Below, piece by piece: positions 24,735 through 34,085 of a DNA stretch of 64,000 bases. Each line of letters starts with the position of its first letter. The first letter of the stretch is position 1. This stretch comes from an uncultured Neomegalonema sp. (lineage in GTDB: Bacteria; Pseudomonadota; Alphaproteobacteria; Rhodobacterales; Rhodobacteraceae). Position numbers and translations under genes: made by a program. Where the stretch lies: assembly GCA_937995735.1 (NCBI GenBank), contig CALKIZ010000069.1, positions 1-64,000 of the forward strand, written 5' to 3'. Under the pieces are notes generated by a model. It saw only the letters and a list, made by a program, of their open reading frames with translations. It did not search any database and was not told the origin of the DNA.

Positions 24735-27700
24735 TTCAACGCGCCCAACACTTCAACCCAGCCTGCATCTGAGTTTGCACGATAATCAGGGCGATACATA
24801 TCTTCGACGCTCGCCGCCGGATGATAGAACCGACCGGGCGAGACGGCACGAACAATGTAAGCGATCTCAAACGATTCATTGTCAGTTGAATCTACCGCCG
24901 CCAACAGGCGATCCGTCCTGAACTCAAGAGTCTCTGTCGCCCTGACAGATAACCATTCGAGCGCGTCCATATCACCGGCACGCAATAGCTTCGGATTGTC
25001 GATCTCAAAGCCTGCCGGAAGAGGATCATTGACCATCAACCGACCTGCCGGTGCGCCTTTGCCTTTGACACTGATAACAGCAACCAAACGATCATTTTGC
25101 GCGACCGCATCCGGTGATATTTCTTCACCCTCAAGCGTGTAATATGCCCGCGAGATTTCAAAGCCATTGCCACCCGCAACCGGAGGCTCATTAGGGATAC
25201 CAAACGTGGTGAGCACGGCGTCGGAACTGCGATCACCCCCATTCGCAATCACGACTGTTCTCTCACCGACCGCTTGATCTTCGAAGACACGAACCATAGG
25301 GCCGTCGATTGCAACGCCGTCCACTGTGATGTCACCCGCAGAGGCATCGTTGATCAAGGCTTTGGCCGCGAAGAGTGTCCAGACTTTTTCTTGAGTTGAC
25401 GTTCGGCGCTCAGAAAAGCCCCGAGGATTAACAATATCGACCAAGGCTTCGTGGTCTACTGCGTCGGAACCGGCCTCAACCGACAGCGCAAGCACACCGG
25501 CAGCATCCCGCAATTGCGAACCGTAATCATCTCGCCAAAAATGTTTCGAAATCGGCTTCTGATTTAGTGTCTGCTCCGCAGCAAGGCGGAACATTGTGTC
25601 AGCGCGTTTTTGTTCGCCGTAAGTCGCCAGAGCCATACCAAGTTGCGCTTTGGCAAGCGGCGAGGAGAGGACATCTACTTTAGCATCAGCATAATACCGT
25701 AAATCACCGATCGACGCAGCGCCTTCACGGGCCATCACCATCAATGCATAAGCGATATAGTCCGCTTTATCTTCGTTATCGCCAGCATACGCCACACGGT
25801 TGCGCAAGTTTGACAACGCCGCCTTCATCGCCTGTTCAGGGACATCATGCCCTTGGAGGCGCGCTTGACTGAGAAAGTCAGTTACATAGGCATCAAGCCA
25901 AGCATCACTGTTTGCGGGCTGCCATAACCCAAACGACCCTCCGTTGGTTTGGTTGGCCAGTACCTTGCGGACCGCTTCTTCAATCCGTTCCTCGATCCCT
26001 TTGCCTTCGTCAAGGCCCATCGCCGAAGCGATATCATTGAAATGTAGCAACGGAAAAGCGCGGGATGTCGTTTGTTCAGTGCAGCCGTAAGGATATTGAT
26101 CCAATTCGCGCAGCAATCCCGGAACATCGAACCTTGCAAGCGGCCCAACGGTCAAAGTTGCCCGGCCAGTTCCTTCACGGAACCCTTCAAAAGTGCTGGC
26201 ATCAACAGTTAGCGTTCCGCCATTCGCGGCGAGCGGAATTCTGTTTTGACGCAAGACTTCAGGGCCATTTGCCCGAACCGCAAGCCGCACAGATTTGGTG
26301 AGAGTTTTGCCGTCAGGGGTTGTCGTGACAAACCGCAACTCATGATCACCAACGGTCTTAGCCGTAACCGGGATCAACAAGGAAGCCTTGGATTGTAGGT
26401 CAAACTGCTGAGATGACTTGCCTAAAATAAGGCCTTCATCCGCCTCGATGTCCAAGGTTACATCGCCCTTTGGCCCGCTGGCATGAGCGATCTCTATCAA
26501 TACACGGCTTTTATCGCCCGGTGCGAGAAAACGCGGAGAGCTGACAGAAACAACAACAGGGTCAACGACCTTCACATCTTTCTCTGCATTGCCAACGCCT
26601 GCATCAGACCAGACAATCGCCATCAGCTTCACTGTGCCGTTAAAGTCCGGCACGTTGAATGAGGCACGAGCTGTTCCGTCTTCACCGACTTCAAGAACAC
26701 CGGAGAAGAATGCCAGCACATCTTCGTTAGGCGGCGGCGAAGCCCCATTGGAGGCAGGACCATCACCGCCCGAGCGAATACGTCCCGGCGTCCCAAGCGA
26801 CCCATTTATCAACCGTCCATAAACATCTCGAATATCAATCCCAAGGCGGCGTTGACCGAAATAATGCGATCCCGGCTCAGGCGCATCGAAACCAGTGATA
26901 TTCAGCACCCCAACGTCAACCGCCGCAATCGTTGCATAGGCGGTTTCGCCTTTTGGCAGGTTCGCGATCTTTAGCTCGGCCAGCATTGGCCCCCGTGGAT
27001 CAACCTTGTCCGGCGTCAGAAAACTGACATCAAACTTGCGATCATCTACATCGACTTCAGCCCATTGAACCCCGATAGCGCGTGAAGGGTTACGTCCGGC
27101 GTCAACATCCATTGGCTGGATCAGCGTTGCCGTAAGATAGGCCCCCGGCCCCCATTCTTCAGTAACCGGCATGTCGATCAGACTCTCGCCTGCATCAACA
27201 TCAACGGCTTTCATGTCGATAATTCGATTGTCGAGTGCTGCGACCAGTACCTTCCCTGCAAACCGAGCATTTACACGCAGCTTCGCAGTATCACCGATTT
27301 TATAACGCTCTTTATCAAGCGAGACTTCCAAAGTATCCGGTGTATCCGACCCCGCAACAGGTGCATACCATCCCGCATCAAAACCAACACTCGCAGCTGT
27401 ATACGTGCCATCGGTCGCAATCAGTTTTAGCTCGTAGCGCCCCCATTCGACCGGGGCTTCAACAATGGCAGGTTTGTCAGTGACGAGTTCAAGACTTCCA
27501 GAAGCCACACGCTCGCGGCGGGTTGTCGGCTCGTAACGCCACGATCCGTTCACTTCATACCATTGATACTCAGTTTCAATCTTTGAGATTTCCCAACCGA
27601 CGCTTTCCAAATCAGTCCGGGCGGCGTTTCGGTCCACACCGATAACTTCAAAACGGGCAAGGCCCCCTTGTTGTACAGAATCTTCGAAGAGTGGCTTGAT

Positions 27701-30175
27701 TCCGATCATGCGCGAGACTGGAGCAATGGCTCGTTTCAAAACGCGCTCAACCGGGCGACCAGATCCATCTCGCAGCCGAATAATTGCTTCCATTTCGAGG
27801 GGCCGTGTAACGCCGTCCATCGTTGGCAATGACAACGGAACGATAGCGCGTCCATTGGCATCCGTGGCTAAATCTCCGGGCAGAGATTCGACACTGGCGT
27901 TGATGCGTTCACTTTCAAGGCCAAACGAATACCCCGGAAAATCTTCCAGCCCTTTTGCCAAACCGATACGAACCTGCCCGCTGATTGGCATGTCTGCGGC
28001 AGGAGCGCCGTAAAGGTAGCGCCCCTCAATCTCCAGATCAGGGACATCAGAGATGCGGATTGTTTCCGCAGCAATGTTGAGGTCAAAGTCGATTCTCTCC
28101 GGCGTGAAATCTTCAACCAGAAAGCTCCCACGCGACAAAGCGCGGGTGTCAGGATCAGCATGAACAGCAATCTCCCACGCACCGCGCGCTGCACCCGAAT
28201 TAAGATCAAACGATACGCTGCGACCGCCAGCGCCCTCGTCTTTAAGGACCATCCGCGCATGTTCAACGCCATCGGGCCGCGATATGATTGTCGTCAAAGG
28301 CAAGTCAGCAACGGCTCTCGCTGTTGCATCGCGTGCGAGGATCGTCGCGTTGACAGTCTCGCCGGGACGATACGCACCGCGCTCAGTGCTAATGAAAACA
28401 TCAATGGGTCCAGGCGCTGCACGGCCTTCAACACCGCGATCAGATAAATCGAAGCCGCTTTCAGTCAGATCAAGAAAAGCAAAATCACCATCCGCGCTTT
28501 CAATCGTGATCATGGCCGGAGCCATCCCGACTTCGCCGCGCGTTAAGCCGGGTGCAAAATTCAGATAGCCTTCACTGTTTGTCGTTCCCATTCCTAAGAC
28601 TTCATTGTTGAAGGCAATCAGCTGAACTTCAGCGCCTTCAATCGTCTCGGCGCTCGCCAGTGAGCGCGCAAAAACATGCAGCCCATCCGCACCGGATAAT
28701 GTCGCTAATCCAAGATCAGTAACAACAAACCACTGGGTTGCAGCATCAATCCAAGCCTCATTCGTACCTGCACGGGCTGTCATCACATAAACGCCCGGCT
28801 CAAACTTGGTGATCGCATCACCAATCGGAAGCGCCGTGGTCACATCTTCATTGAGTCGATTACCGACTTCGCCGGTTCCCTCCCAAACAGGCGTGCCGAA
28901 GTCGCGAGCAATCTCGCGCTCACGATACCCGTCAATCGCTTTGCCCAGCATATCACGCTGTGCGACTGTTCGTAGATTCCGAACACCAACGCGGTGAATG
29001 CGCAGGTCAACCTCATCCAGATTGACCGATACAAGAGGAATCGACGCCTTCGCAGATTTAGGCAAGACATAAGCCCGCCCGGAAAAGCGCGCTGATGGAC
29101 TTCGGTCCCGCACATAAACATCCAGATCAACAGAGCGGTTCAGTTTTTCACCGCTCGCAGCTGGCAGACCTTTTCGGACCGTAAATTTGTAACGCCCGCC
29201 ATGCTCAACGCCATCAATGCAAACTTGCTGACCCTCTGCTTCGACAGGCAGGTCGCGCTTATCGAGGCGAACAAAAGTCCCGTATTCTGTTTCCAGATCG
29301 AGGTCTTCGGAAAATGTTACGCAAATGCGCGGGTTTACTGCGTTTGAGTCAACGCTGTGATCAATAACTCTAAACCCGTAACGCGCAATCGTGTTGTCTA
29401 GTTCGGCTTGCTTATAACTTCGGGGGACAAGTTCTTGAGAAAGGCGCAGTGCGTCGATAGCTTGCCTGCCATTTCCACGATTGATCAGCGCTTTAGTAAG
29501 TTGATCCAAAGCATTCGCTTGTTGCAAAGGACGCTCTGACCGAAGGTAACCATTAACTGCAGCCGCAACGCTACGCCGCCGCATTTCCTGGTCTTCATCG
29601 TAATCGCCATCGTCGATTTGTATGAAAGAACGAGACAGGTTGACCCAAATATCCGCATCGTCGTCAATATTTAACGCCGCAGCGTAAAGCTGTGCCGCCT
29701 GACGAGGTTTTTCGTATTGCGCATTCGCCAACAGGCTCCTTGCCGATTTATCTCCGGGAGGGAACTCTACGCCTATTTCTCGTGCCAGAGTGTGCGCTTC
29801 TTCAAGATAACCACCCGGTAAAAAATCTAGGTCAGCGGATCGCAACTCGATCCGCTCGCGGGTTTTATCTGGCAGTTCCACGATGCGTGCTGAGATCGCG
29901 CCATCAAAAGCGCGCATCTCATCAAATCCATCTTTAGGAAAGCAGGCTGACGATTTCGCGTTGTAGGTAAATGCTTTGCATGATGCATCGGACAGACAAA
30001 TATTTTCACACGCTTCAAAAGTCGTATCAAAATGCGGCTCCAGATCGCCGCCATAGAAATCCATGTTTTCGACAACTACTGAACGGCGATCAGGGACCCC
30101 TTTATCTTCGGCAACAGCAAACGTCGTCGTTGCGATTAGCGCCAGTACAGATAGAGTTGCCCTATAGCTTGTCAT
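24731..30175 (-). CDS. yfhM: bacterial alpha-2-macroglobulin with N-terminal PAN/apple domain
   Basis: This is a very large protein of 1814 residues. It has a signal peptide (LIATTTFAVA) without a lipobox cysteine, so it is probably soluble or retained differently from the E. coli lipoprotein. A cysteine-rich PAN/apple-like domain lies near residues 40-95 (FEACENICLSDASCKAFTYN). Macroglobulin beta domains, the GVLNITGFDAPEPG region, and the thioester site YGCTEQTTS follow; the reactive cysteine is about residue 1365. The intact CxEQ means it can trap proteases covalently. Its stop overlaps pbpC, so both are one unit. The gene upstream on the same strand is of unknown function. Confidence 0.93.
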   Translation of the reverse strand: MTSYRATLSVLALIATTTFAVAEDKGVPDRRSVVVENMDFYGGDLEPHFDTTFEACENICLSDASCKAFTYNAKSSACFPKDGFDEMRAFDGAISARIVELPDKTRERIELRSADLDFLPGGYLEEAHTLAREIGVEFPPGDKSARSLLANAQYEKPRQAAQLYAAALNIDDDADIWVNLSRSFIQIDDGDYDEDQEMRRRSVAAAVNGYLRSERPLQQANALDQLTKALINRGNGRQAIDALRLSQELVPRSYKQAELDNTIARYGFRVIDHSVDSNAVNPRICVTFSEDLDLETEYGTFVRLDKRDLPVEAEGQQVCIDGVEHGGRYKFTVRKGLPAASGEKLNRSVDLDVYVRDRSPSARFSGRAYVLPKSAKASIPLVSVNLDEVDLRIHRVGVRNLRTVAQRDMLGKAIDGYREREIARDFGTPVWEGTGEVGNRLNEDVTTALPIGDAITKFEPGVYVMTARAGTNEAWIDAATQWFVVTDLGLATLSGADGLHVFARSLASAETIEGAEVQLIAFNNEVLGMGTTNSEGYLNFAPGLTRGEVGMAPAMITIESADGDFAFLDLTESGFDLSDRGVEGRAAPGPIDVFISTERGAYRPGETVNATILARDATARAVADLPLTTIISRPDGVEHARMVLKDEGAGGRSVSFDLNSGAARGAWEIAVHADPDTRALSRGSFLVEDFTPERIDFDLNIAAETIRISDVPDLEIEGRYLYGAPAADMPISGQVRIGLAKGLEDFPGYSFGLESERINASVESLPGDLATDANGRAIVPLSLPTMDGVTRPLEMEAIIRLRDGSGRPVERVLKRAIAPVSRMIGIKPLFEDSVQQGGLARFEVIGVDRNAARTDLESVGWEISKIETEYQWYEVNGSWRYEPTTRRERVASGSLELVTDKPAIVEAPVEWGRYELKLIATDGTYTAASVGFDAGWYAPVAGSDTPDTLEVSLDKERYKIGDTAKLRVNARFAGKVLVAALDNRIIDMKAVDVDAGESLIDMPVTEEWGPGAYLTATLIQPMDVDAGRNPSRAIGVQWAEVDVDDRKFDVSFLTPDKVDPRGPMLAELKIANLPKGETAYATIAAVDVGVLNITGFDAPEPGSHYFGQRRLGIDIRDVYGRLINGSLGTPGRIRSGGDGPASNGASPPPNEDVLAFFSGVLEVGEDGTARASFNVPDFNGTVKLMAIVWSDAGVGNAEKDVKVVDPVVVSVSSPRFLAPGDKSRVLIEIAHASGPKGDVTLDIEADEGLILGKSSQQFDLQSKASLLIPVTAKTVGDHELRFVTTTPDGKTLTKSVRLAVRANGPEVLRQNRIPLAANGGTLTVDASTFEGFREGTGRATLTVGPLARFDVPGLLRELDQYPYGCTEQTTSRAFPLLHFNDIASAMGLDEGKGIEERIEEAVRKVLANQTNGGSFGLWQPANSDAWLDAYVTDFLSQARLQGHDVPEQAMKAALSNLRNRVAYAGDNEDKADYIAYALMVMAREGAASIGDLRYYADAKVDVLSSPLAKAQLGMALATYGEQKRADTMFRLAAEQTLNQKPISKHFWRDDYGSQLRDAAGVLALSVEAGSDAVDHEALVDIVNPRGFSERRTSTQEKVWTLFAAKALINDASAGDITVDGVAIDGPMVRVFEDQAVGERTVVIANGGDRSSDAVLTTFGIPNEPPVAGGNGFEISRAYYTLEGEEISPDAVAQNDRLVAVISVKGKGAPAGRLMVNDPLPAGFEIDNPKLLRAGDMDALEWLSVRATETLEFRTDRLLAAVDSTDNESFEIAYIVRAVSPGRFYHPAASVEDMYRPDYRANSDAGWVEVLGALK

Positions 30176-30284
30176 AATAGCCCATCCCTGACAAAATTAC
30201 ACAGCTCGCACCCAATTTCGTTGTTCAGGGCGAACCCTCGACAACCTATGGGGGGTTGAACGGTATTAGTGAGAGAAGGGCAAT

Positions 30285-30308
30285 TTGACGGCGAAATAGC
30301 GCCGTCAA
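30285..30308. other. perfect hairpin over the stop of the unknown gene
   Basis: The arms ttgacggcg and cgccgtcaa form a nine-base stem with a six-base loop, spanning the TGA of the gene ending at 30305 and lying 110 bases before the macroglobulin start. No T run follows, so it may be an attenuator or an mRNA stabiliser between the two genes and not a strong terminator. Confidence 0.45.
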
Positions 30309-30700
30309 GCAGATTCGCGAATAATGTTGTCGTTTGAGGCATAAGGCGCGCTGCGCGGGATTGTCCTAACAACTATTTCAAGAATTCGGTTGAGTTTTTC
30401 GGTTGGCGTCAATTTTTGATTAACCATCATACGGTTGAGAAAAACATTTTCGAAAAACACAACCCGGCTATCTCCGAGCACCAAACAAATCGCGGCCAGT
30501 GCATCGAATGCATCTTGGGTTTTCATTCCCATGCGTCGGCCATAGTTTAAAGCCATAGCTCCGCATTCACGCAAATTGGCCTCCACATGCGGTTCCAGCA
30601 GTGTGAAATCACCGCGCAAACCGCTAGAAAGCGCCTGAATCGCTGCTTCGTCTCGATTTGCGTAAAGGTCCGCAAACTCAATTTCTAATTCTTCAAGCAT
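30305..30700 (-). CDS. hypothetical helical protein, unknown function
   Basis: I do not recognise this 131-residue protein. The start giving MLEELEIEFADLYANRDEAA is chosen because gggggtattgag stands just upstream; the track's longer start would run into the palindromes at 30716-30772. It is rich in predicted helix, acidic at the N-terminus, and has no signal peptide or membrane segment. Notable pieces are ALNYGRRMGMKTQDAFDALAAICLVLG and LNRILEIVVRTIPRS. It is divergent from petABC and shares the regulatory gap with a CRP-like site, which suggests control by the same physiological signal. Confidence 0.6.
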   Translation of the reverse strand: MLEELEIEFADLYANRDEAAIQALSSGLRGDFTLLEPHVEANLRECGAMALNYGRRMGMKTQDAFDALAAICLVLGDSRVVFFENVFLNRMMVNQKLTPTEKLNRILEIVVRTIPRSAPYASNDNIIRESA

Positions 30701-30715
30701 CTCAATACCCCCCAG

Positions 30716-30734
30716 TATAAGATGATCTCTTATA
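30716..30734. promoter_or_regulatory. inverted repeat, candidate operator
   Basis: The sequence tataaga-tgatc-tcttata is a perfect 7-5-7 inverted repeat 16 bases upstream of the unknown gene's start and close to its likely promoter. No regulator family can be named from it. Confidence 0.4.
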
Positions 30735-30756
30735 ATCACTTTTTTAGCATAAGTGC

Positions 30757-30772
30757 TGTGATGTTCATCACA
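30757..30772. promoter_or_regulatory. CRP/FNR-superfamily binding site upstream of petABC
   Basis: TGTGATGTTCATCACA is a perfect inverted repeat with the CRP consensus form TGTGA-N6-TCACA. A strict FNR box would be TTGAT-N4-ATCAA, so this fits CRP or a CRP-like paralogue better. It lies 159 bases before the petA GTG and 57 bases before the divergent unknown gene. A second palindrome, ccccatatgggg, is at 30793-30804. Confidence 0.6.
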
Positions 30773-30930
30773 ACTTATCACCCTAAAGCATCCCCCATAT
30801 GGGGTATATCGTATGAAACTGCGTCAATTGGGTTATTTTGCCATCTGGACGCAGCGAATTACCTGACTATAACACCCTTGATTTGACTGACTGCCGTGCG
30901 GCGGTCGAAATGCCTATTAAGGAGCCAATC

Positions 30931-31500
30931 GTGGCGCATACTCATGGGACGGGCGACGGCAATGAACCGCATCGCAGGGACGTTTTGTTTTTGGCAACTG
31001 GCGCAATGGGAGCCGTTGGTGTAGCAGCAACTGTCTGGCCACTAATCGACCAGATGAATCCGAGCGCCACAGAGCGCGCTCTTTCATCAATCGACGTAGA
31101 CGTCAGTGCAATCGAGGTTGGTCAGCAGGTTACAGTTACTTTCCTAAAGTCACCTGTTTTCATTCGTCGTCTTACTGACGAAGAAAAGGCCGCTGCTGAG
31201 GAAACCCCTATTGCCGACCTGAAAGACCAAAACGCCCAGAATGCGCTGCATCCTGATGATAGCGCGACTTTAAAGCACCGCTTGGTTGATCCGGAACGCG
31301 ATTTCCTGGTCATGAGCGGCGTTTGTACGCACCTTGGATGTGTTCCGGTTGGTGAAGCCGGAGACTTTGGCGGTTGGTTCTGCCCTTGCCACGGATCGCA
31401 TTACGACACTGCCGGACGTATCCGCAAAGGGCCTGCACCGACAAACCTACCGATTCCGGTCGCAAGATTCCTCGACGAAAACACGCTGAAGCTCGGGTAA
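30931..31500 (+). CDS. petA: ubiquinol-cytochrome c reductase Rieske iron-sulfur subunit
   Basis: The start is the GTG giving VAHTHGTGDGNE, because aaggag stands six bases before it; the ORF-track ATG 31 codons upstream has no such site. The 189-residue protein has an N-terminal twin-arginine anchor (HRRDVLFLATGAMGAVGVAATVW) and the Rieske cluster ligands CTHLGC and CPCHGSHYD. It carries electrons from ubiquinol to cytochrome c1. It is the first gene of petABC, 12 bases before petB. Confidence 0.95.
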   Translation: MAHTHGTGDGNEPHRRDVLFLATGAMGAVGVAATVWPLIDQMNPSATERALSSIDVDVSAIEVGQQVTVTFLKSPVFIRRLTDEEKAAAEETPIADLKDQNAQNALHPDDSATLKHRLVDPERDFLVMSGVCTHLGCVPVGEAGDFGGWFCPCHGSHYDTAGRIRKGPAPTNLPIPVARFLDENTLKLG

Positions 31501-31512
31501 GGGACAGAAATT

Positions 31513-32853
31513 ATGGGAAATATTCCTCAGGAGCATTACGAGCCAAAGCCCGGCGCTGCGTCTTGGGTTGAAGAACGCCTGCCGATTGGCGGCTTGATCT
31601 CACACCTGCAAAACTTTCCGACGCCGAAAAACCTGAACTACGCCTATGTATTTGGTGGCATTCTGGTTCTTTTCCTCGTCATCCAAATTGTAACCGGCAT
31701 CGTCTTATCGATGCACTATCAGGTCGGCGACGAAGCCTCGTTTAGATCCGTTGAGCACATCATGCGGGATGTGAATGGCGGTTGGTTGCTGCGTTACGCA
31801 CACGCGAATGGAGCGTCTTTCTTCTTTATCGCCGTCTACGCACATATCTTCCGTGGTCTTTACTACGGTTCATATAAAGCCCCGCGCGAGTTACTCTGGA
31901 TTATCGGCGTGTTGATCTACGTCGTTATGATGGCAACGGCCTTCATGGGTTACGTTCTTCCTTGGGGGCAAATGAGCTTCTGGGGCGCGAAAGTTATCAC
32001 GTCCCTCTTCGGAGCGATCCCGCTGGTCGGTGATAGTCTCACGACGTGGCTCTGGGGCGGCCCTGCGGTTGGTGAAGCAACACTGAACCGTATGTTCTCG
32101 CTACACTATTTGCTTCCATTTGTGATTGCGGGTCTAACCGTGCTTCACATTTGGGCGCTCCACCACGTCGGTAATACAAACCCGACGGGCGTGGAAATCC
32201 GCAAGGACAGCATCGAGAATGTGAAAAAGGATACAGTTCCTTTCACACCATACATCGCGATTAAAGACCTCTATGCGATTGTGATATTCCTGATCTTGTT
32301 CGTTGCGTTCACCTTCTTTGCACCGAACTATCTTGGTCACCCGGATAACTACGTCGAAGCGAATCCGCTGGTAACACCGGCTCATATCGTTCCTGAGTGG
32401 TACTTCCTGCCATTCTACGCGATCCTTCGTGCCATCACAGATGATCTTTGGATCATGATGATCATGCCGTTCGACGCCAAGCTCGGCGGTGTGCTTGCGA
32501 TGTTCGGCGCGATTGCGGTCCTAGCCTTCATCCCTTGGCTTGATACGAGCCGTGTCCGGTCAACGACGTATCGTCCGATTTATCGCTGGTGGTTTATATT
32601 GCTCGTCATCGACTTTTTCGTCCTGATGTGGGTCGGTGCAAAGCCAGCCGAGGGCATTTATCCAATCATCGCTCTGATCGGTACAGCTTACTGGTTTATC
32701 CATTTCCTAGTGGTGCTGCCAGTCGTCGGCCTGATCGAAAAACCGCTTGCGCGCCCTGAGACTGTTGAAGCCGCGTTCAACGCAAAGCATGGCATCGAAC
32801 CGGGCAGCGGTAAAACAGATGCAGAAGCCGCTGCGCTTCAGCCAGCAGAGTGA
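31513..32853 (+). CDS. petB: cytochrome b of the bc1 complex
   Basis: This is a 446-residue membrane protein with eight or so transmembrane segments. Haem histidines are seen in [22 protein letters not shown] and [22 protein letters not shown]. The quinol-oxidation PEWY motif is in [16 protein letters not shown]. It is the haem b subunit of ubiquinol-cytochrome c reductase. The C-terminal tail of about 30 residues ([15 protein letters not shown]...) is hydrophilic. It lies 12 bases after petA and about 20 bases before petC. Confidence 0.97.
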   Translation: MGNIPQEHYEPKPGAASWVEERLPIGGLISHLQNFPTPKNLNYAYVFGGILVLFLVIQIVTGIVLSMHYQVGDEASFRSVEHIMRDVNGGWLLRYAHANGASFFFIAVYAHIFRGLYYGSYKAPRELLWIIGVLIYVVMMATAFMGYVLPWGQMSFWGAKVITSLFGAIPLVGDSLTTWLWGGPAVGEATLNRMFSLHYLLPFVIAGLTVLHIWALHHVGNTNPTGVEIRKDSIENVKKDTVPFTPYIAIKDLYAIVIFLILFVAFTFFAPNYLGHPDNYVEANPLVTPAHIVPEWYFLPFYAILRAITDDLWIMMIMPFDAKLGGVLAMFGAIAVLAFIPWLDTSRVRSTTYRPIYRWWFILLVIDFFVLMWVGAKPAEGIYPIIALIGTAYWFIHFLVVLPVVGLIEKPLARPETVEAAFNAKHGIEPGSGKTDAEAAALQPAE

Positions 32854-32872
32854 CCAAGAGGGAATGGAAACA

Positions 32873-33610
32873 ATGAAAATGATTAAAGCCGCCCTTGCAT
32901 CATTGGCACTTGCTTGCGCGATGACTACAGGAGCATTCGCTGCTGGCGGTGATGTAGAACACGCTGACGTCGAATTCTCGTTCGAAGGTCCGTTTGGTGT
33001 CTATGATCGGGCTGCTTTGCAGCGTGGTTTGCAAATCTATCAAGGTGTTTGCGCCGGTTGCCACGGTATGAAGTTCGTGGCTTTCAGAACGCTTGCAGAC
33101 AAAAATGGACCGGGCTTGTCCGAAGATCAGGTCAAAGCGTTTATCGCCGAGGCTGGTTATGAAGTCGAAGACGAAAGCGGCGAACTGATCCCCGCGAAGA
33201 CATATGATTACTTTCCAGCCAATAAGGGTGCTGGCGCCCCTGATATGTCACTGCTCGCAAAAGCGCGTGCGGATGGCGCTGTCCATATCTACTCAATCCT
33301 CACCGGATATACGGGTGAAGAAAAAGAAGTCGCCGGTACGACGCTCTATGAAAATAAGGCGTATCCGGGCGGTTGGATCAACATGGCTCCCCCACTTTGG
33401 GGCGACGATGTTGAGTATAGCGACGGAACCGAACCAACACTGGAGCGCGAAGCAAGAGATATTTCGCAATTCCTGATGTGGGCAGCAGAGCCAACGATGA
33501 TCGAGCGCAAGCAAGCCGGAATACGGAATATCGTGTTCTTGCTCATCTTCGCAGTGATGCTGTTCTTCGTTAATCGCCGCATCTGGGCGAATGTCAAACA
33601 TCCTGAGTAA
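32873..33610 (+). CDS. petC: cytochrome c1 of the bc1 complex
   Basis: The 245-residue form starts MKMIKAALASLALACAMTTGAFAAGG, a signal peptide; an ATG three codons earlier is possible but sits two bases from the ribosome site. The haem motif CAGCH is at about 60-64, the axial methionine is in WINMAPPL, and one C-terminal membrane anchor (NIVFLLIFAVMLFFVNRRIW) holds it in the membrane. It passes electrons from the Rieske protein to cytochrome c and ends the pet operon. Confidence 0.95.
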   Translation: MKMIKAALASLALACAMTTGAFAAGGDVEHADVEFSFEGPFGVYDRAALQRGLQIYQGVCAGCHGMKFVAFRTLADKNGPGLSEDQVKAFIAEAGYEVEDESGELIPAKTYDYFPANKGAGAPDMSLLAKARADGAVHIYSILTGYTGEEKEVAGTTLYENKAYPGGWINMAPPLWGDDVEYSDGTEPTLEREARDISQFLMWAAEPTMIERKQAGIRNIVFLLIFAVMLFFVNRRIWANVKHPE

Positions 33611-33669
33611 TCAGGAAAACTGGAGCGGTTTGCGTATCTAATGCGTAAGCTGCTCTGGACAAAGCCAAA

Positions 33670-33702
33670 GACGCCGTTATCTTGACTTGGCGTTCTTTTT
33701 TT
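33670..33702 (+). terminator. probable intrinsic terminator of petABC
   Basis: The arms acgcc and ggcgt (extended by one G-U pair) enclose a 13-base loop and are followed by tcttttttt. The stem is short but the T run is good, and the position, 60 bases after petC and 35 before rpoZ, fits. Confidence 0.55.
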
Positions 33703-33737
33703 GATTAGTCGGCGATCCCTATATTGAAGGAGCGACA

Positions 33738-34085
33738 ATGGCTCGCGTTACAGTCGAAGATTGTGTCGAAAAGATTCCAAATCGCTTTGAAGTTGTCATG
33801 CTGGCGGCTCACCGCGCAAGGCTGATTTCAACGGGTTCAGAAATGCTCGTTGAGCGCGATGATGACAAAAATCCTGTCGTTGCGCTGCGCGAAATCGCTG
33901 AAACCGCGCTGGAGCCGGACGAGCTTCGTGAAGAAGCAATCTCTTCCCTGCAAAAACAGGTTGAAGTTGATGAACCTGAAGACGACAACATGGCCGCCCT
34001 GATGGGTGAAGGCGATGCTGCTGAAGAAGACCTTTCGGAAGAAGAGTTAATCCGCGCTCTTCAAGCCGAAAGTCCGCCGCGCTAA
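33738..34085 (+). CDS. rpoZ: DNA-directed RNA polymerase omega subunit
   Basis: The 115-residue protein starts [30 protein letters not shown], the family's N-terminal core, and ends in an acidic tail. Omega helps assemble the core enzyme and binds ppGpp. Its stop overlaps the start of the RSH gene (TAATG), so the enzyme that makes ppGpp and one of its targets are translated together, as in many alphaproteobacteria. Confidence 0.95.
   Translation: MARVTVEDCVEKIPNRFEVVMLAAHRARLISTGSEMLVERDDDKNPVVALREIAETALEPDELREEAISSLQKQVEVDEPEDDNMAALMGEGDAAEEDLSEEELIRALQAESPPR

Noticed and set aside
30757-30772. Strict FNR/FnrL box
   Set aside because: The halves are TGTGA/TCACA, not TTGAT/ATCAA, so a CRP-like call is better supported.
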